Source of the DNA: JALORV01 sp035429725
GTDB lineage: Bacteria > Pseudomonadota > Gammaproteobacteria > Burkholderiales > Burkholderiaceae_F
DNA: 40,343 nt
Reading direction: 5' to 3'
Assembly: GCA_035429725.1 (NCBI GenBank)
Contig: DAOMFI010000013.1
Span: 1 to 40,343 of the forward strand
The position numbers and the translations under genes are program-made. Each line of letters starts with the position of its first letter. Position 1 is the first letter of the stretch. Positions 1 to 7,268 of the stretch are shown one piece after another. A model generated the notes under the pieces. That model worked only from the letters and a program-made list of their open reading frames with translations. It was not told where the DNA came from and did not search any database.

Positions 1-457
1 GCACCTTCTGGTAATCGCGGCGCGCGGCCGGGTCCTCGACGATCGAGGCCCAGGCGTCGACGGGCGACTTCGCGACTTTCACCGCGGCGCGCCAGCGCTC
101 GAGCAGCCGCCCGCGCACCATCGGGTACTTCAGCCGATTGGCGCTGTACAGGTACCAGGAATACGAGGCGCCGCGGGCGCAGCCGCGCGGCTCGTGGTTC
201 GGCAGATCAGCGCGCGTGCGCGGATAGTCGGTCTGCTGCGTCTCCCAGGTGACGATGCCGCCCTTGACGTAGATCTTCCACGAGCACGAGCCCGTGCAGT
301 TGACGCCGTGGGTGGAGCGCACGATCTTGTCGTGCGACCAGCGGTTGCGGTAGGCGTCTTCCCAGGTGCGGTCTTCGCCGGTCGCAACGCCGTGGCCGTT
401 GGCGAATTCCTCCTTCGGCAGCGTGAAGTGCGTCAGGCGATCGAGAAAGTGACTCAT
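1..457 (-). CDS. narG: Respiratory nitrate reductase alpha subunit NarG, N-terminal part (runs off the window)
   Basis: The first 152 codons of the catalytic subunit of the membrane-bound nitrate reductase NarGHI, which reduces nitrate to nitrite on the cytoplasmic face using quinol electrons. The visible part has the N-terminal Fe-S region of NarG, with HGVNCTGSCSWKIYVKGG (residues 50-67) and the NarG hallmark NHEPRGCARGASYSWYLYS; His50 and the following cysteines match the FS0 [4Fe-4S] ligands. There is no twin-arginine signal of the usual RR type in the first 30 residues, but the family carries a vestigial one. The start ATG has a GGAGA ribosome site just upstream. It lies 22 bp after narK on the same strand, so narK-narG(HJI) is one transcript. 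The C-terminal part and narHJI lie outside the window. Confidence 0.97.
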   Translation of the reverse strand, partial: MSHFLDRLTHFTLPKEEFANGHGVATGEDRTWEDAYRNRWSHDKIVRSTHGVNCTGSCSWKIYVKGGIVTWETQQTDYPRTRADLPNHEPRGCARGASYSWYLYSANRLKYPMVRGRLLERWRAAVKVAKSPVDAWASIVEDPAARRDYQKV

Positions 458-479
458 GTGTATCTCCGCAGCAGTGGAA

Positions 480-2126
480 TCAGGGGTTCTTCACATACGC
501 ATTGCGACGCAGGTAGAACCACCAGTTCAGGATCAGGCACAGCGCATAGAAGATTGCAAAGCCGTACATCGCGTACTGCGGCGTGCCGGCCCGGATCTGT
601 TCACCGATGACGATCGGTGCGATGAACGAGCCGTAGGCCGCAATCGCCGACGTCCATCCCAGCACCGGCCCCGCCTGCACGCGGTCGAAGATCACGCCGA
701 CCGTGCGGAAGGTCGAGCCATTGCCGATGCCACTGGCGGCGAAGAGAACGATGAAGAGGCCGATGAACGGGAGGAAGTACTGCTCGGGCGTGGCCGAGGC
801 ATACGCCAGCATCATCACGTAGCCCACCGCAGCGGACGCCACGACCATGACGACCGAGATGATCTGCGTGACGATCGAGCCGCCGACCTTGTCGGAGATC
901 CAGCCACCCACGGGCCGGATCAGCGCGCCGACGAAGGGACCGATCCACGCGTACGTCAGGGCGGATGGTGCATTCGGATTCGGCAGGTGCTTGAGCACGC
1001 CGTCGGGGCCGAGCACGTGGCTCTGGCCGAAGATCACGTTGATCGACAGCGGCAGCGCGTTGGAAAAGCCGATGAAGGAGCCGAATGTGACGATGTACAG
1101 CAACGTCATCGACCAGGTGTGCTTGTCCTTGAAGATCTCGAACTGTTTCTTCAGGTTCGGCTTCATGTCGCCGAAGGCCACCAGCTTCATCGCCAGCAGC
1201 GTGGCGATGATGATCAGCGGCATCGCCACCCACATGTTCAGCAGGCCGAGGCCAGTTGAAGGCAGATACAGGTACAGGCCGATCGCGGCGGTGACCAGTG
1301 CGACGCCGTAGAGCAGCAGGATCTTGCCCAGCGCGGCCGCGGTCGAGCCGATGTTGGGAGAGATCGTCAGCAGGTTGTTCATGCCGAACCAGCCGACGAA
1401 GGCGAGCGGCACCAGCAGCACCAGCCAGATGTAGCCGGCATTCTGGATATAGGTCGGTGTGCCGGCCGGGATCTTGCCGATCAGCGTGCCCGAGGGCTTC
1501 ACCAGAGTCATCGGGTCGCCGCCGAGGGTCATGAACACTGCGGTGGTCATCACGAGCGGAATCAGGATCTGCATCGTCGTGACGCCGAAATTGCCGAGCC
1601 CCGCATTGATGCCGAGCGCCGTGCCCTGCAGCCGTTTGGGGAAGAACGTATTGATGTTCGACATCGAGCAGGCGAAGTTGCCGCCGCCGATCCCGCTCAG
1701 CAGCGCCATGAACTGGAACACCCACAGCGGCGTCGCCTTGTCGGTGAGCGCGATCCCGGTGCCCAGCGCCGGGATCATCAGCAACGCCGTGGTCAGCCAG
1801 ATCGTGTTGCGGCCGCCGGAGAGGCGGATGAAGAACGAGGCGGGGATGCGAAGGGTCGCACCTGAGAGTCCCGAGATCGCCGCCAGCGTGAAAAGCTGCT
1901 GCTGGGTGAACGGGAACCCGAGGTTCGCCATCTGCACCGTGATGATTCCCCACATCAGCCAGACCGCGAAGCCGCACAACAGGCTCGGCACGCTGATCCA
2001 CAGGTTCCGGTTGGCGATCTTCTTGCCGGTGGACTCCCAGAATTCGTTGTCCTCGGGTCGCCAGTCGACGATATCGACCGAACTGGTGGTCCGCGGTGCG
2101 GCTCCGGCGGGTTGGACGGCTGCCAT
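480..2126 (-). CDS. narK: Nitrate/nitrite transporter NarK (NarK2 type, MFS)
   Basis: A 548-residue major facilitator protein of the nitrate/nitrite porter family. It brings nitrate to the cytoplasmic active site of NarG and exports nitrite. About 12 hydrophobic segments are visible. The nitrate signature occurs as GIGGGNFACSMSN followed by INAGLGNFGV in the first half (about residues 145-180), and the N-terminal segment WRPEDNEFW...ANRNLWISVPSLL is typical of the NarK2 subgroup. It is longer than the E. coli protein (about 460) because of the N-terminal extension and a loop containing GGDPMTLVKPSG. The start has a clear AAGGGAG ribosome site. It is the first gene of the narK-narG transcript and is divergent from narXL. 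Whether it is an antiporter or a proton symporter cannot be decided from sequence alone. Confidence 0.96.
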   Translation of the reverse strand: MAAVQPAGAAPRTTSSVDIVDWRPEDNEFWESTGKKIANRNLWISVPSLLCGFAVWLMWGIITVQMANLGFPFTQQQLFTLAAISGLSGATLRIPASFFIRLSGGRNTIWLTTALLMIPALGTGIALTDKATPLWVFQFMALLSGIGGGNFACSMSNINTFFPKRLQGTALGINAGLGNFGVTTMQILIPLVMTTAVFMTLGGDPMTLVKPSGTLIGKIPAGTPTYIQNAGYIWLVLLVPLAFVGWFGMNNLLTISPNIGSTAAALGKILLLYGVALVTAAIGLYLYLPSTGLGLLNMWVAMPLIIIATLLAMKLVAFGDMKPNLKKQFEIFKDKHTWSMTLLYIVTFGSFIGFSNALPLSINVIFGQSHVLGPDGVLKHLPNPNAPSALTYAWIGPFVGALIRPVGGWISDKVGGSIVTQIISVVMVVASAAVGYVMMLAYASATPEQYFLPFIGLFIVLFAASGIGNGSTFRTVGVIFDRVQAGPVLGWTSAIAAYGSFIAPIVIGEQIRAGTPQYAMYGFAIFYALCLILNWWFYLRRNAYVKNP

Positions 2127-2337
2127 GGTGAGCTCCCTTGCTCGTTCTCTGCGTATGCGGGTCAGGCGGCGGGTTTCGGTGCGTTGCGCGCTACATCGCG
2201 CGTGTTGGCTTCAGCGCGATACATCCAGATTCGTGGCCGACCACTGCTGGGTCTTCAAGCTGGCCTCCAATCTCACCGCGTTCCTTGCCACTGCCGTCTC
2301 TGGTCCTTCCACGACGCGTCCTGCGCCGGCAGCCAGC

Positions 2338-2378
2338 AAACTAGGCGCGCGGTATGGTCTTTCCGTGATGCACGTCAA
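2338..2378 (-). promoter_or_regulatory. narK promoter: FNR/ANR-type box plus -10 element
   Basis: GTGAT-GCAC-GTCAA at 2365-2378 matches the FNR consensus TTGAT-N4-ATCAA at 8 of 10 positions. Reading leftward, a TAGTTT hexamer at 2338-2343 is placed so that transcription would begin near 2330, putting the box centre at about -41.5, the position of a class II FNR-activated promoter. This predicts a leader of roughly 200 nt before the narK ATG. The box is seen directly; the promoter assignment is inference. Confidence 0.65.
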
Positions 2379-2416
2379 GGCGGACCGCCGGTCGCTCCCT
2401 CAGAGGAACGGCGCGC

Positions 2417-2446
2417 TACCTCGACCGGGGTAAGACCACTACCCCG
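2417..2446. promoter_or_regulatory. NarL-like heptamer cluster (7-2-7 pair plus a third heptamer)
   Basis: TACCTCG (2417-2423), a 2-base spacer and CGGGGTA (2426-2432) form the 7-2-7 arrangement of NarL/NarP sites (TACYYMT-N2-AKRRGTA), with 12 of 14 matching. A third copy TACCCCG follows at 2440-2446, giving in addition an 8-bp inverted repeat CCGGGGTA...TACCCCGG. The cluster lies about 90-115 bp upstream of the proposed narK start point, next to the genes for NarX and NarL, so nitrate-dependent activation of narK and autoregulation of narXL are both plausible. Confidence 0.55.
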
Positions 2447-2486
2447 GCACGGCGCGACCCTGTCGCCGGCAGGGGCAGAGGGCGGA

Positions 2487-2500
2487 TTGACGCGGGTCAG
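2487..2500. promoter_or_regulatory. Weak second FNR-like half-palindrome before narX
   Basis: TTGAC-GCGG-GTCAG matches the FNR consensus at 7 of 10 positions and keeps the TTGA/TCA core. Its centre is only about 43 bp before the narX ATG, so if it acts at -41.5 the narX transcript would be almost leaderless. It may instead be an accessory or repressing site. Confidence 0.3.
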
Positions 2501-2536
2501 TGTTCGGCAGCAGCGGCCGGCTACTGTGCGCCGACA

Positions 2537-4453
2537 ATGGCGCAGATGAACGGGTTTTCCTGGTTGCGACGGCTGTGGTCCGGCTCGACACTCGTGCGAG
2601 TCGGCGTCGTGCTGTCGGTCGTTGCTCTGCTGTCGCTGTCCGTCATCGTCGCCGCGACGATCTTTGCGGAGCAGTCCACTGGCAAGGCGAGCGCCATCAA
2701 CATCGCCGGGTCGCTGCGCATGCAGTCCTACGCCCTGTCGACGCGCGTGGCCGACACGCGCGGAACCGCCGCGGACCGGCACGAGGCGGCCGAGGCGGCG
2801 ATTGTCGAATTCGAGCGCCGCCTGAAGAGCCCGTCGCTGATGACCGGAATCCCGCAGGACGGGTCCAATCCGGTGCACCGCATCTATTCGAGCATCGTCC
2901 ACGACTGGGAGACGCGGATCAAACCGCTTGCGCGCATGGCCATCGAGAACGAGGCGGATCGCGCCGAGTTCCTTGCCGAGGTCCACCCGTTCGTGGCGAA
3001 GGTGGACATCCTGGTGCGCCAGATCGAGACCGATCTCGAAAGCCGCATTCAGCTGCTGCGGCTGGTGCTCGGCGTTGGCTTTTTCGTGATGATGATGCTG
3101 GTCGTGTCGGCACTCTTCCTGCTCAACGTCGAGGTGTTCCAGCCCATTGCGAGGCTGGCGGAGGTAGCGAAGCAGGTTCGTACCGGCAATTTCACGGTGC
3201 GTGCCGAGAGCACCGGGGCGGACGAGATCGGCCAGCTGGGCCAGGCTTTCAATTTCATGGTGGACGACCTGGCGCGCCTCTACGGCTCTCTTGAGAAGCA
3301 GGTGGCCGAAAAGACGCTTGACCTGGAGCGGCGCAACGAATCCCTGGGGCTGCTGTACGAGGCCACGCGGACGCTCGCCGAAAAGCCGCTGGATTCGGCT
3401 TCGCTCACGCGCGTGCTCGAACTCATCCGCAAGGTGCTCGGCGTGGAGAGCGGCGTCATATGCTCGATCCATGCCGGCGCCGAACGCGGACTGCCTCTGG
3501 CGCAGGACGAAGGCGTGATCAAGGCGTGCATGGGACGTAACTGCGACGTGTGTGCGGGCGAGGGCGGTGTCACCTGGCGAGCGGAGCCAGGCCCGACCGG
3601 CGATCGGCGCGTGATCGGCATCCCGTTGGTCGAAGGAGGCGTGCGCTATGGCGTCATGCCGCTGGTGTTGCCGCCGAACAAGGGGCTGGAGGTCTGGCAG
3701 ATGGAGCTCGCCGAGACTCTGGGCCGACACATCGGAGCCGCGCTCGCCGCGGTCGAGCGGCGCGAGGAGCACCGGCGGCTCGGGGTCCTTGAGGAACGCG
3801 CAGCGATCGCGCGTGAACTGCATGACTCGCTGGCGCAGTCGCTTTCCTATACGAAGATCCAGATCGCACGGCTGGCAGCCACGCTCGAACGCGAGGGCGG
3901 AGGCCGATTGGCGAGCGGTGTGCTGGCCGAACTGCGTGAAGGCGTGGCCGGCGCCTACCGCCAGCTGCGCGAGTTGCTGACGACGTTCCGGCTCGGGCTC
4001 GGCGAGGAAGGCATTGCGGGTGCCCTGCGCGACACGGTGGCCGAGTTCGAGCGGCGTTCGGGCGTCCATGCCGCATTGGTCAACGAACTGCTGCGGGTCG
4101 AGCTTTCGGCCAACGAGCAGGTGCACGTGCTGCAGGTCGTGCGGGAGGCGCTGACGAACATCGAGCACCATGCGCATGCGCGCAATGCCTGGGTGGCCCT
4201 GCGGCGCGGTGGCGACGGGACGATCGAGGTCTCGATCGAGGACGACGGCGTGGGCATCGGTGAGCTGCGCTCGCCCCATGGCCACTTCGGCCTGGCGATC
4301 ATGCGCGACCGCGCGGCGCTCGTCGCGGGTCAGCTCGACATCGAAGCGCGCGAACCCGTGGGCACCCGGGTGCGGCTGCGCTTCAGGCCACAGACCACGT
4401 TTGCCGCGGCGTCGACGCTGCCAATCGAAACGAAGGAAGTGACGAACGTATGA
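2537..4453 (+). CDS. narX: Nitrate/nitrite sensor histidine kinase NarX
   Basis: A 638-residue membrane sensor kinase that detects periplasmic nitrate/nitrite and phosphorylates NarL. Order of parts: transmembrane helix about 19-43; periplasmic domain with the ligand-binding P-box (INIAGSLRMQSY, about 55-66); second helix about 174-197; HAMP region to about 250; a GAF-like central module with the cysteine cluster CMGRNCDVC (Cys331, 336, 339), as in NarX; a HisKA_3 dimerisation helix with ARELHDSLAQSLSY (phospho-acceptor His429); and an HATPase domain with NIEHHAHA and the G-box DDGVGI. Length fits the NarX/NarQ family. It overlaps narL by 4 nt (ATGA), so the two are translationally coupled. 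No strong ribosome site precedes the ATG; an in-frame ATG three codons later is an alternative. Confidence 0.95.
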   Translation: MAQMNGFSWLRRLWSGSTLVRVGVVLSVVALLSLSVIVAATIFAEQSTGKASAINIAGSLRMQSYALSTRVADTRGTAADRHEAAEAAIVEFERRLKSPSLMTGIPQDGSNPVHRIYSSIVHDWETRIKPLARMAIENEADRAEFLAEVHPFVAKVDILVRQIETDLESRIQLLRLVLGVGFFVMMMLVVSALFLLNVEVFQPIARLAEVAKQVRTGNFTVRAESTGADEIGQLGQAFNFMVDDLARLYGSLEKQVAEKTLDLERRNESLGLLYEATRTLAEKPLDSASLTRVLELIRKVLGVESGVICSIHAGAERGLPLAQDEGVIKACMGRNCDVCAGEGGVTWRAEPGPTGDRRVIGIPLVEGGVRYGVMPLVLPPNKGLEVWQMELAETLGRHIGAALAAVERREEHRRLGVLEERAAIARELHDSLAQSLSYTKIQIARLAATLEREGGGRLASGVLAELREGVAGAYRQLRELLTTFRLGLGEEGIAGALRDTVAEFERRSGVHAALVNELLRVELSANEQVHVLQVVREALTNIEHHAHARNAWVALRRGGDGTIEVSIEDDGVGIGELRSPHGHFGLAIMRDRAALVAGQLDIEAREPVGTRVRLRFRPQTTFAAASTLPIETKEVTNV

Positions 4454-5106
4454 GTGAAGCGCGGCACACGATACTGGTGGTCGACGATCACCCGCTGTTC
4501 CGTAAGGGGGTCGTGCAGCTGCTCGCGCTGGACCCGACGCTGGACGTCGTCGGCGAGGCCGGAGACTACGCGTCCGCCGTGAAGCTGGCGTCGGAGAAGG
4601 AGCCCGATCTCACGCTGCTCGATCTCAACCTCAAGGGCAGCGGCGGCCTCGAGATCCTGTCGGCGTTGAAGGAAGAAGACCCGTCACGGCGCGTGGTCAT
4701 GCTGACGGTGTCCGACGCGCCCGAGGATCTGATGGCGGCGATCCGCGCTGGCGCCGACGGCTATCTGTTGAAGGACACAGAGCCGGAAGAACTGCTCGAG
4801 CGCGTTCGTGGTGCACTCGAAGGACGTACGGTCATCAGTGACGCGCTGACGGCCGCGCTTGCCGGAGCATTGCGCGATGACGTGCGCGGAGAGCGGCGCG
4901 ATGTGCGCGACCTTACTGACCGCGAACTGGCTGTGCTGCGCTGCGTGGCCGGCGGCCAGAGCAACAAGGTCATCGCGCGCAACCTTTCGATCACCGAAGG
5001 CACCGTCAAGGTGCACGTCAAGCACCTGCTGAAGAAGCTCGGATTCCGCTCGCGGGTCGAAGCCGCGGTGTGGGCGTCGCAGCAGGGACTTCGGACTCTG
5101 CCGTAG
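4450..5106 (+). CDS. narL: Response regulator NarL
   Basis: A 218-residue NarL/FixJ-family response regulator. The receiver domain has the acidic pair Asp12-Asp13, the phospho-acceptor Asp58 in LLDLN, the switch Thr in VVMLTVSD and the conserved Lys in YLLKDTEP. A linker leads to a C-terminal LuxR-type helix-turn-helix (about 150-210: LTDRELAVLRCVAGGQSNK...TVKVHVKHLLKKL). It is coupled to narX by a 4-nt overlap and is divergent from narK, the classical arrangement. It probably binds the heptamer cluster at 2417-2446. Confidence 0.95.
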   Translation: MSEARHTILVVDDHPLFRKGVVQLLALDPTLDVVGEAGDYASAVKLASEKEPDLTLLDLNLKGSGGLEILSALKEEDPSRRVVMLTVSDAPEDLMAAIRAGADGYLLKDTEPEELLERVRGALEGRTVISDALTAALAGALRDDVRGERRDVRDLTDRELAVLRCVAGGQSNKVIARNLSITEGTVKVHVKHLLKKLGFRSRVEAAVWASQQGLRTLP

Positions 5107-5172
5107 CGCCGCAGGTGCGCTGCGAGCCGCGGGGCCCGTCATCACCGGCGGGTCCGTACCGACAAGCGGCGC

Positions 5173-5199
5173 TTAGCACTCGAACCGGCCGAGTGCTTT
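5173..5199. promoter_or_regulatory. CIRCE-like palindrome (possible HrcA or activator site, or narL terminator)
   Basis: TTAGCACTC-N9-GAGTGCTTT matches the HrcA operator CIRCE (TTAGCACTC-N9-GAGTGCTAA) at 16 of 18 positions. It is also an 8-bp perfect hairpin followed by TTTGCAATTTT, so it could end the narXL transcript. It lies about 30-55 bp upstream of a sigma-54 -24/-12 element, where an enhancer-binding protein might also bind. The match is seen; which role is real is open. Confidence 0.5.
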
Positions 5200-5227
5200 G
5201 CAATTTTCCGTCCGATTTGCAACATTT

Positions 5228-5244
5228 CTGGCAAGGGACTTGCT
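5228..5244 (+). promoter_or_regulatory. Sigma-54 (RpoN) -24/-12 promoter
   Basis: CTGGCAAG-GGAC-TTGCT matches the RpoN consensus YTGGCACG-N4-TTGCW with a single mismatch. The invariant GG (5230-5231) and GC (5242-5243) are separated by exactly 10 bases. Transcription would start near 5255, about 65 nt before the ATG of the AAA+ gene. Two TTTGCAA repeats (5197-5203, 5216-5222) lie just upstream. Confidence 0.7.
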
Positions 5245-5319
5245 TATTGATTGATCGAACACCCGCGCGATAGCGTTACATCACCTGGGCTGAAACGTGA
5301 CCCAAGACCGGAGGGCTGC

Positions 5320-6309
5320 ATGAGCGTACCTGCCACGATCCCGTCACCTATCTCGATAGCCGGTTTCAAGGATGTCTATCAGATCCCGCGCGTCGAGGAA
5401 GCGCTGTCGGACCTGCAGGACCTCGGCAACGGCGCCAACGAGGCGTTGCGCGCAACCTACGTCAAGATGATCCGAACCGGTGGCCAGCGCTTTGTCATCA
5501 AGCCCTCCGCGCTGCCCGACATCGACAGCCTCATCGAGGAACTGCCTAACTTCGAAGAGCCGCTCGAAGACATCCGCAAGCAACTGGCGCTCTGCCTGTC
5601 GTCGGACGATCCGCTCGAACTGGAGCCGATGCTGCTGCTCGGCGACCCGGGCATCGGCAAGACGCACTTTGCGCGGCGGCTGTCGAAACTGCTGGGCACC
5701 GGCTACAACTTCATCGGCATGAGCTCGCTGACGGCAGGGTGGATTCTTTCCGGCGCTTCGGCGCAGTGGAAGAACGCCAAGCCGGGCAAGGTGTTCGACG
5801 CGCTCGTCAACGGCGACTATGCGAACCCGGTCATCGTTGTCGACGAAATCGACAAGGCAAGCGGCGACAGCCAGTACGACCCACTGGGTAGCCTGTACAC
5901 GCTGCTAGAGCATGACACCGCTTGCGACTTTGTCGACGAGTTCGCCGAGGTGCCGATCGATGCTTCCGAGGTCGTCTGGATCGCCACCGCGAACGACGCC
6001 CGCGGTATCCCTGAGCCGATCCTCAACCGCATGAATGTCTATGCGATCGAGGCGCCGGACCTCGAGGGTTCGCGCCGCATCGCGCACAGCATTTACGAAG
6101 AACTGCGCGCCGAACACGCCTGGGGCCGTGCATTCCCGCCCTGTCTGGGGGCGGACAGTCTCGATCGTCTGGCGCGTCTGAAGCCGCGCGAGATGCGGCG
6201 CGTCATGCTGGCGGCCTTCGGCAATGCCAAGCTGGACGGGCGCAACGAAGTGCTGCCCGACGACATCGTCGAGGACCGCGTCGCCAAGAAGGCGCGCATC
6301 GGTTTCTGA
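5320..6309 (+). CDS. Lon-like AAA+ ATPase without a protease domain
   Basis: A 329-residue AAA+ ATPase. Walker A is GDPGIGKT (108-115), Walker B VIVVDEID (171-178), sensor 1 is Asn225 in ATAND, and the arginine-finger region is ILNRM (Arg237). The segment GASAQWKNAKPGKVFDAL and the EHDTACDFVDEFAEVPID stretch resemble the ATPase module of Lon proteases, but no Ser-Lys peptidase domain follows, so it should act as an unfoldase or remodeller rather than a protease. It differs from the NorQ/CbbQ MoxR type in these motifs. The start at 5320 is chosen because a GGAGGG ribosome site lies just before it; an in-frame upstream ATG at 5251 lies about at the predicted sigma-54 start point and is unlikely. 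Its substrate is unknown. Position between narXL and a haem-copper-like membrane protein suggests a link with respiration; the palindrome upstream suggests stress control. Both are inferences. Confidence 0.85.
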   Translation: MSVPATIPSPISIAGFKDVYQIPRVEEALSDLQDLGNGANEALRATYVKMIRTGGQRFVIKPSALPDIDSLIEELPNFEEPLEDIRKQLALCLSSDDPLELEPMLLLGDPGIGKTHFARRLSKLLGTGYNFIGMSSLTAGWILSGASAQWKNAKPGKVFDALVNGDYANPVIVVDEIDKASGDSQYDPLGSLYTLLEHDTACDFVDEFAEVPIDASEVVWIATANDARGIPEPILNRMNVYAIEAPDLEGSRRIAHSIYEELRAEHAWGRAFPPCLGADSLDRLARLKPREMRRVMLAAFGNAKLDGRNEVLPDDIVEDRVAKKARIGF

Positions 6310-6346
6310 GCATTCTGCGGTGCCGCTGGACGGCGGCGCCTGCGGC

Positions 6347-6371
6347 AAATTGCCTTGCGGCCTTGCAATTT
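6347..6371 (+). promoter_or_regulatory. Hairpin just before a ribosome site
   Basis: AAATTGC and GCAATTT form a 7-bp perfect inverted repeat with an 11-base loop. It lies directly ahead of the GGGAGG ribosome site of the next gene, in the 74-bp gap after the AAA+ gene. It could be a weak terminator or could affect translation of the small membrane protein. Confidence 0.35.
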
Positions 6372-6383
6372 CGGGAGGGCACC

Positions 6384-6767
6384 ATGGGCCTGCGCTTTAT
6401 CAGGATTGCGGTGGTGTATCTGTTCTTCGGAGCCTTGCTTGGCTTCGTGATGGGCATCTCGGGCAAGTTCACGCTGGCGCCGGTGCATGCGCATCTGGTG
6501 CTGCTGGGTTGGGCTTCGCTGGCGCTGGCCGGGCTCGTGTACCACGCCTATCCGGCAGCATCGACCACGCGCCTGGCGCGCTGGCACTTCTGGCTGCACA
6601 ACCTCGGACTGCCGCTGTTCATGGGTGGACTCGCGCTGATGCTGAGCGGCACCGAAGCGGCGTTCCCGTTGACGGCAGGCGGCGCCTCGGGAGTGCTGGT
6701 TGGCCTGGGACTGTTCGCACTGAACGTGTTGCTGAACATCAAGCCCGGGACGGCGACGCACGCCTGA
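6384..6767 (+). CDS. Small four-helix membrane protein resembling a haem-copper oxidase subunit I fragment
   Basis: A 127-residue protein with four hydrophobic helices (about 5-25, 33-56, 68-89, 97-118). The helices carry His35, His37, His54, His68 and His72 in the contexts VHAHLVLLGW, YHAYP and HFWLHNLG. These recall the core helices of cytochrome cbb3/NO reductase subunit I, but the protein is far too short to be an oxidase. Similar small proteins are often labelled cytochrome oxidase subunit I-like in betaproteobacteria. It may bind haem, but that is inference. The start at 6384 is chosen because GGGAGG lies 5 bases upstream; an in-frame ATG at 6363 is possible but lies inside the hairpin. 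It is co-directional with the AAA+ gene (74 bp away) and probably shares its transcript. Confidence 0.75.
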   Translation: MGLRFIRIAVVYLFFGALLGFVMGISGKFTLAPVHAHLVLLGWASLALAGLVYHAYPAASTTRLARWHFWLHNLGLPLFMGGLALMLSGTEAAFPLTAGGASGVLVGLGLFALNVLLNIKPGTATHA

Positions 6768-6803
6768 GCGGCGCGCAGACAGGAGCGGGACTCCTGCCGA
6801 CCG

Positions 6804-7268
6804 CTACTTCGTCGCCGGCGCGGCCTTCGAACTGTGCTCGGCAGCGACCTGCTTGTAGACCGGTCCCCAAAGGGGATGGCCCACTTCCGCATCGGTGAGC
6901 CTGAAGGTCGGGTCCGCGATAAACGCCGCCCGGAAAGCCTGTTCGCAGTCGGACGGCCGGCTGTAGGCGCACGCGATGAAGGCGAGATGCTTCTGCGCCA
7001 CCGCGACGTCATTGCGGTCCTTCAGCCCATCCGCCAGCGCCCGCTTGAGCAGCAACTCGGCGCGCTCGTACTGGCCTTCTTCGTAATAGCGCAGTCCGTT
7101 GATGAAGGCACGTTCGGCGGGTTGGTCGTAGAGCCTGGCGATGCTGATCGTCGCGGGCGGAGGCGCCGGTGGCGGCGGCGTCGGCGCGAAGATCGCGCAG
7201 CCGCTCAGCGCGAACGCCGCAAACCCAGGCGCGCTTCGTATCCACGCGGAGCGTCGCCGCATCGTCAT
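6804..7268 (-). CDS. TssQ-like T6SS-associated lipoprotein
   Basis: A 154-residue lipoprotein with a basic N terminus, a short hydrophobic helix and a lipobox LSGC (lipidated Cys24), then a proline-rich spacer. The body has TPR-like helices (AERAFINGLRYYEEGQYERAELLLKRAL; AQKHLAFIACAYSRPSDCEQAFRAAF) and ends in a segment LTDAEVGHPLWGPVYKQV. The architecture matches the TssQ family of type VI secretion-associated lipoproteins, which also occur beside Ser/Thr kinase genes. Its ATG overlaps the stop of the upstream pseudokinase by 4 nt (ATGA), so the two are translationally coupled. No core tss genes are in the window. The family name is from memory of motifs and context and should be taken as likely rather than certain. 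Confidence 0.7.
   Translation of the reverse strand: MTMRRRSAWIRSAPGFAAFALSGCAIFAPTPPPPAPPPATISIARLYDQPAERAFINGLRYYEEGQYERAELLLKRALADGLKDRNDVAVAQKHLAFIACAYSRPSDCEQAFRAAFIADPTFRLTDAEVGHPLWGPVYKQVAAEHSSKAAPATK

Noticed and set aside
601..2001. A 466-codon frame overlapping narK in another frame
   Set aside because: Arg/Asp/His-rich composition without domains, typical shadow of the real NarK frame.
2375..4285. A 636-codon open frame antisense to narX
   Set aside because: It lies opposite a clear NarX coding sequence, has a biased Arg/His/Gln-rich composition and no known domain. Long antisense frames are common in such GC-rich DNA.
5240..5262. FNR box in TTGATTGATCGAAC
   Set aside because: Only the left half matches; the right half agrees at two of five positions, and the string overlaps the sigma-54 start region.
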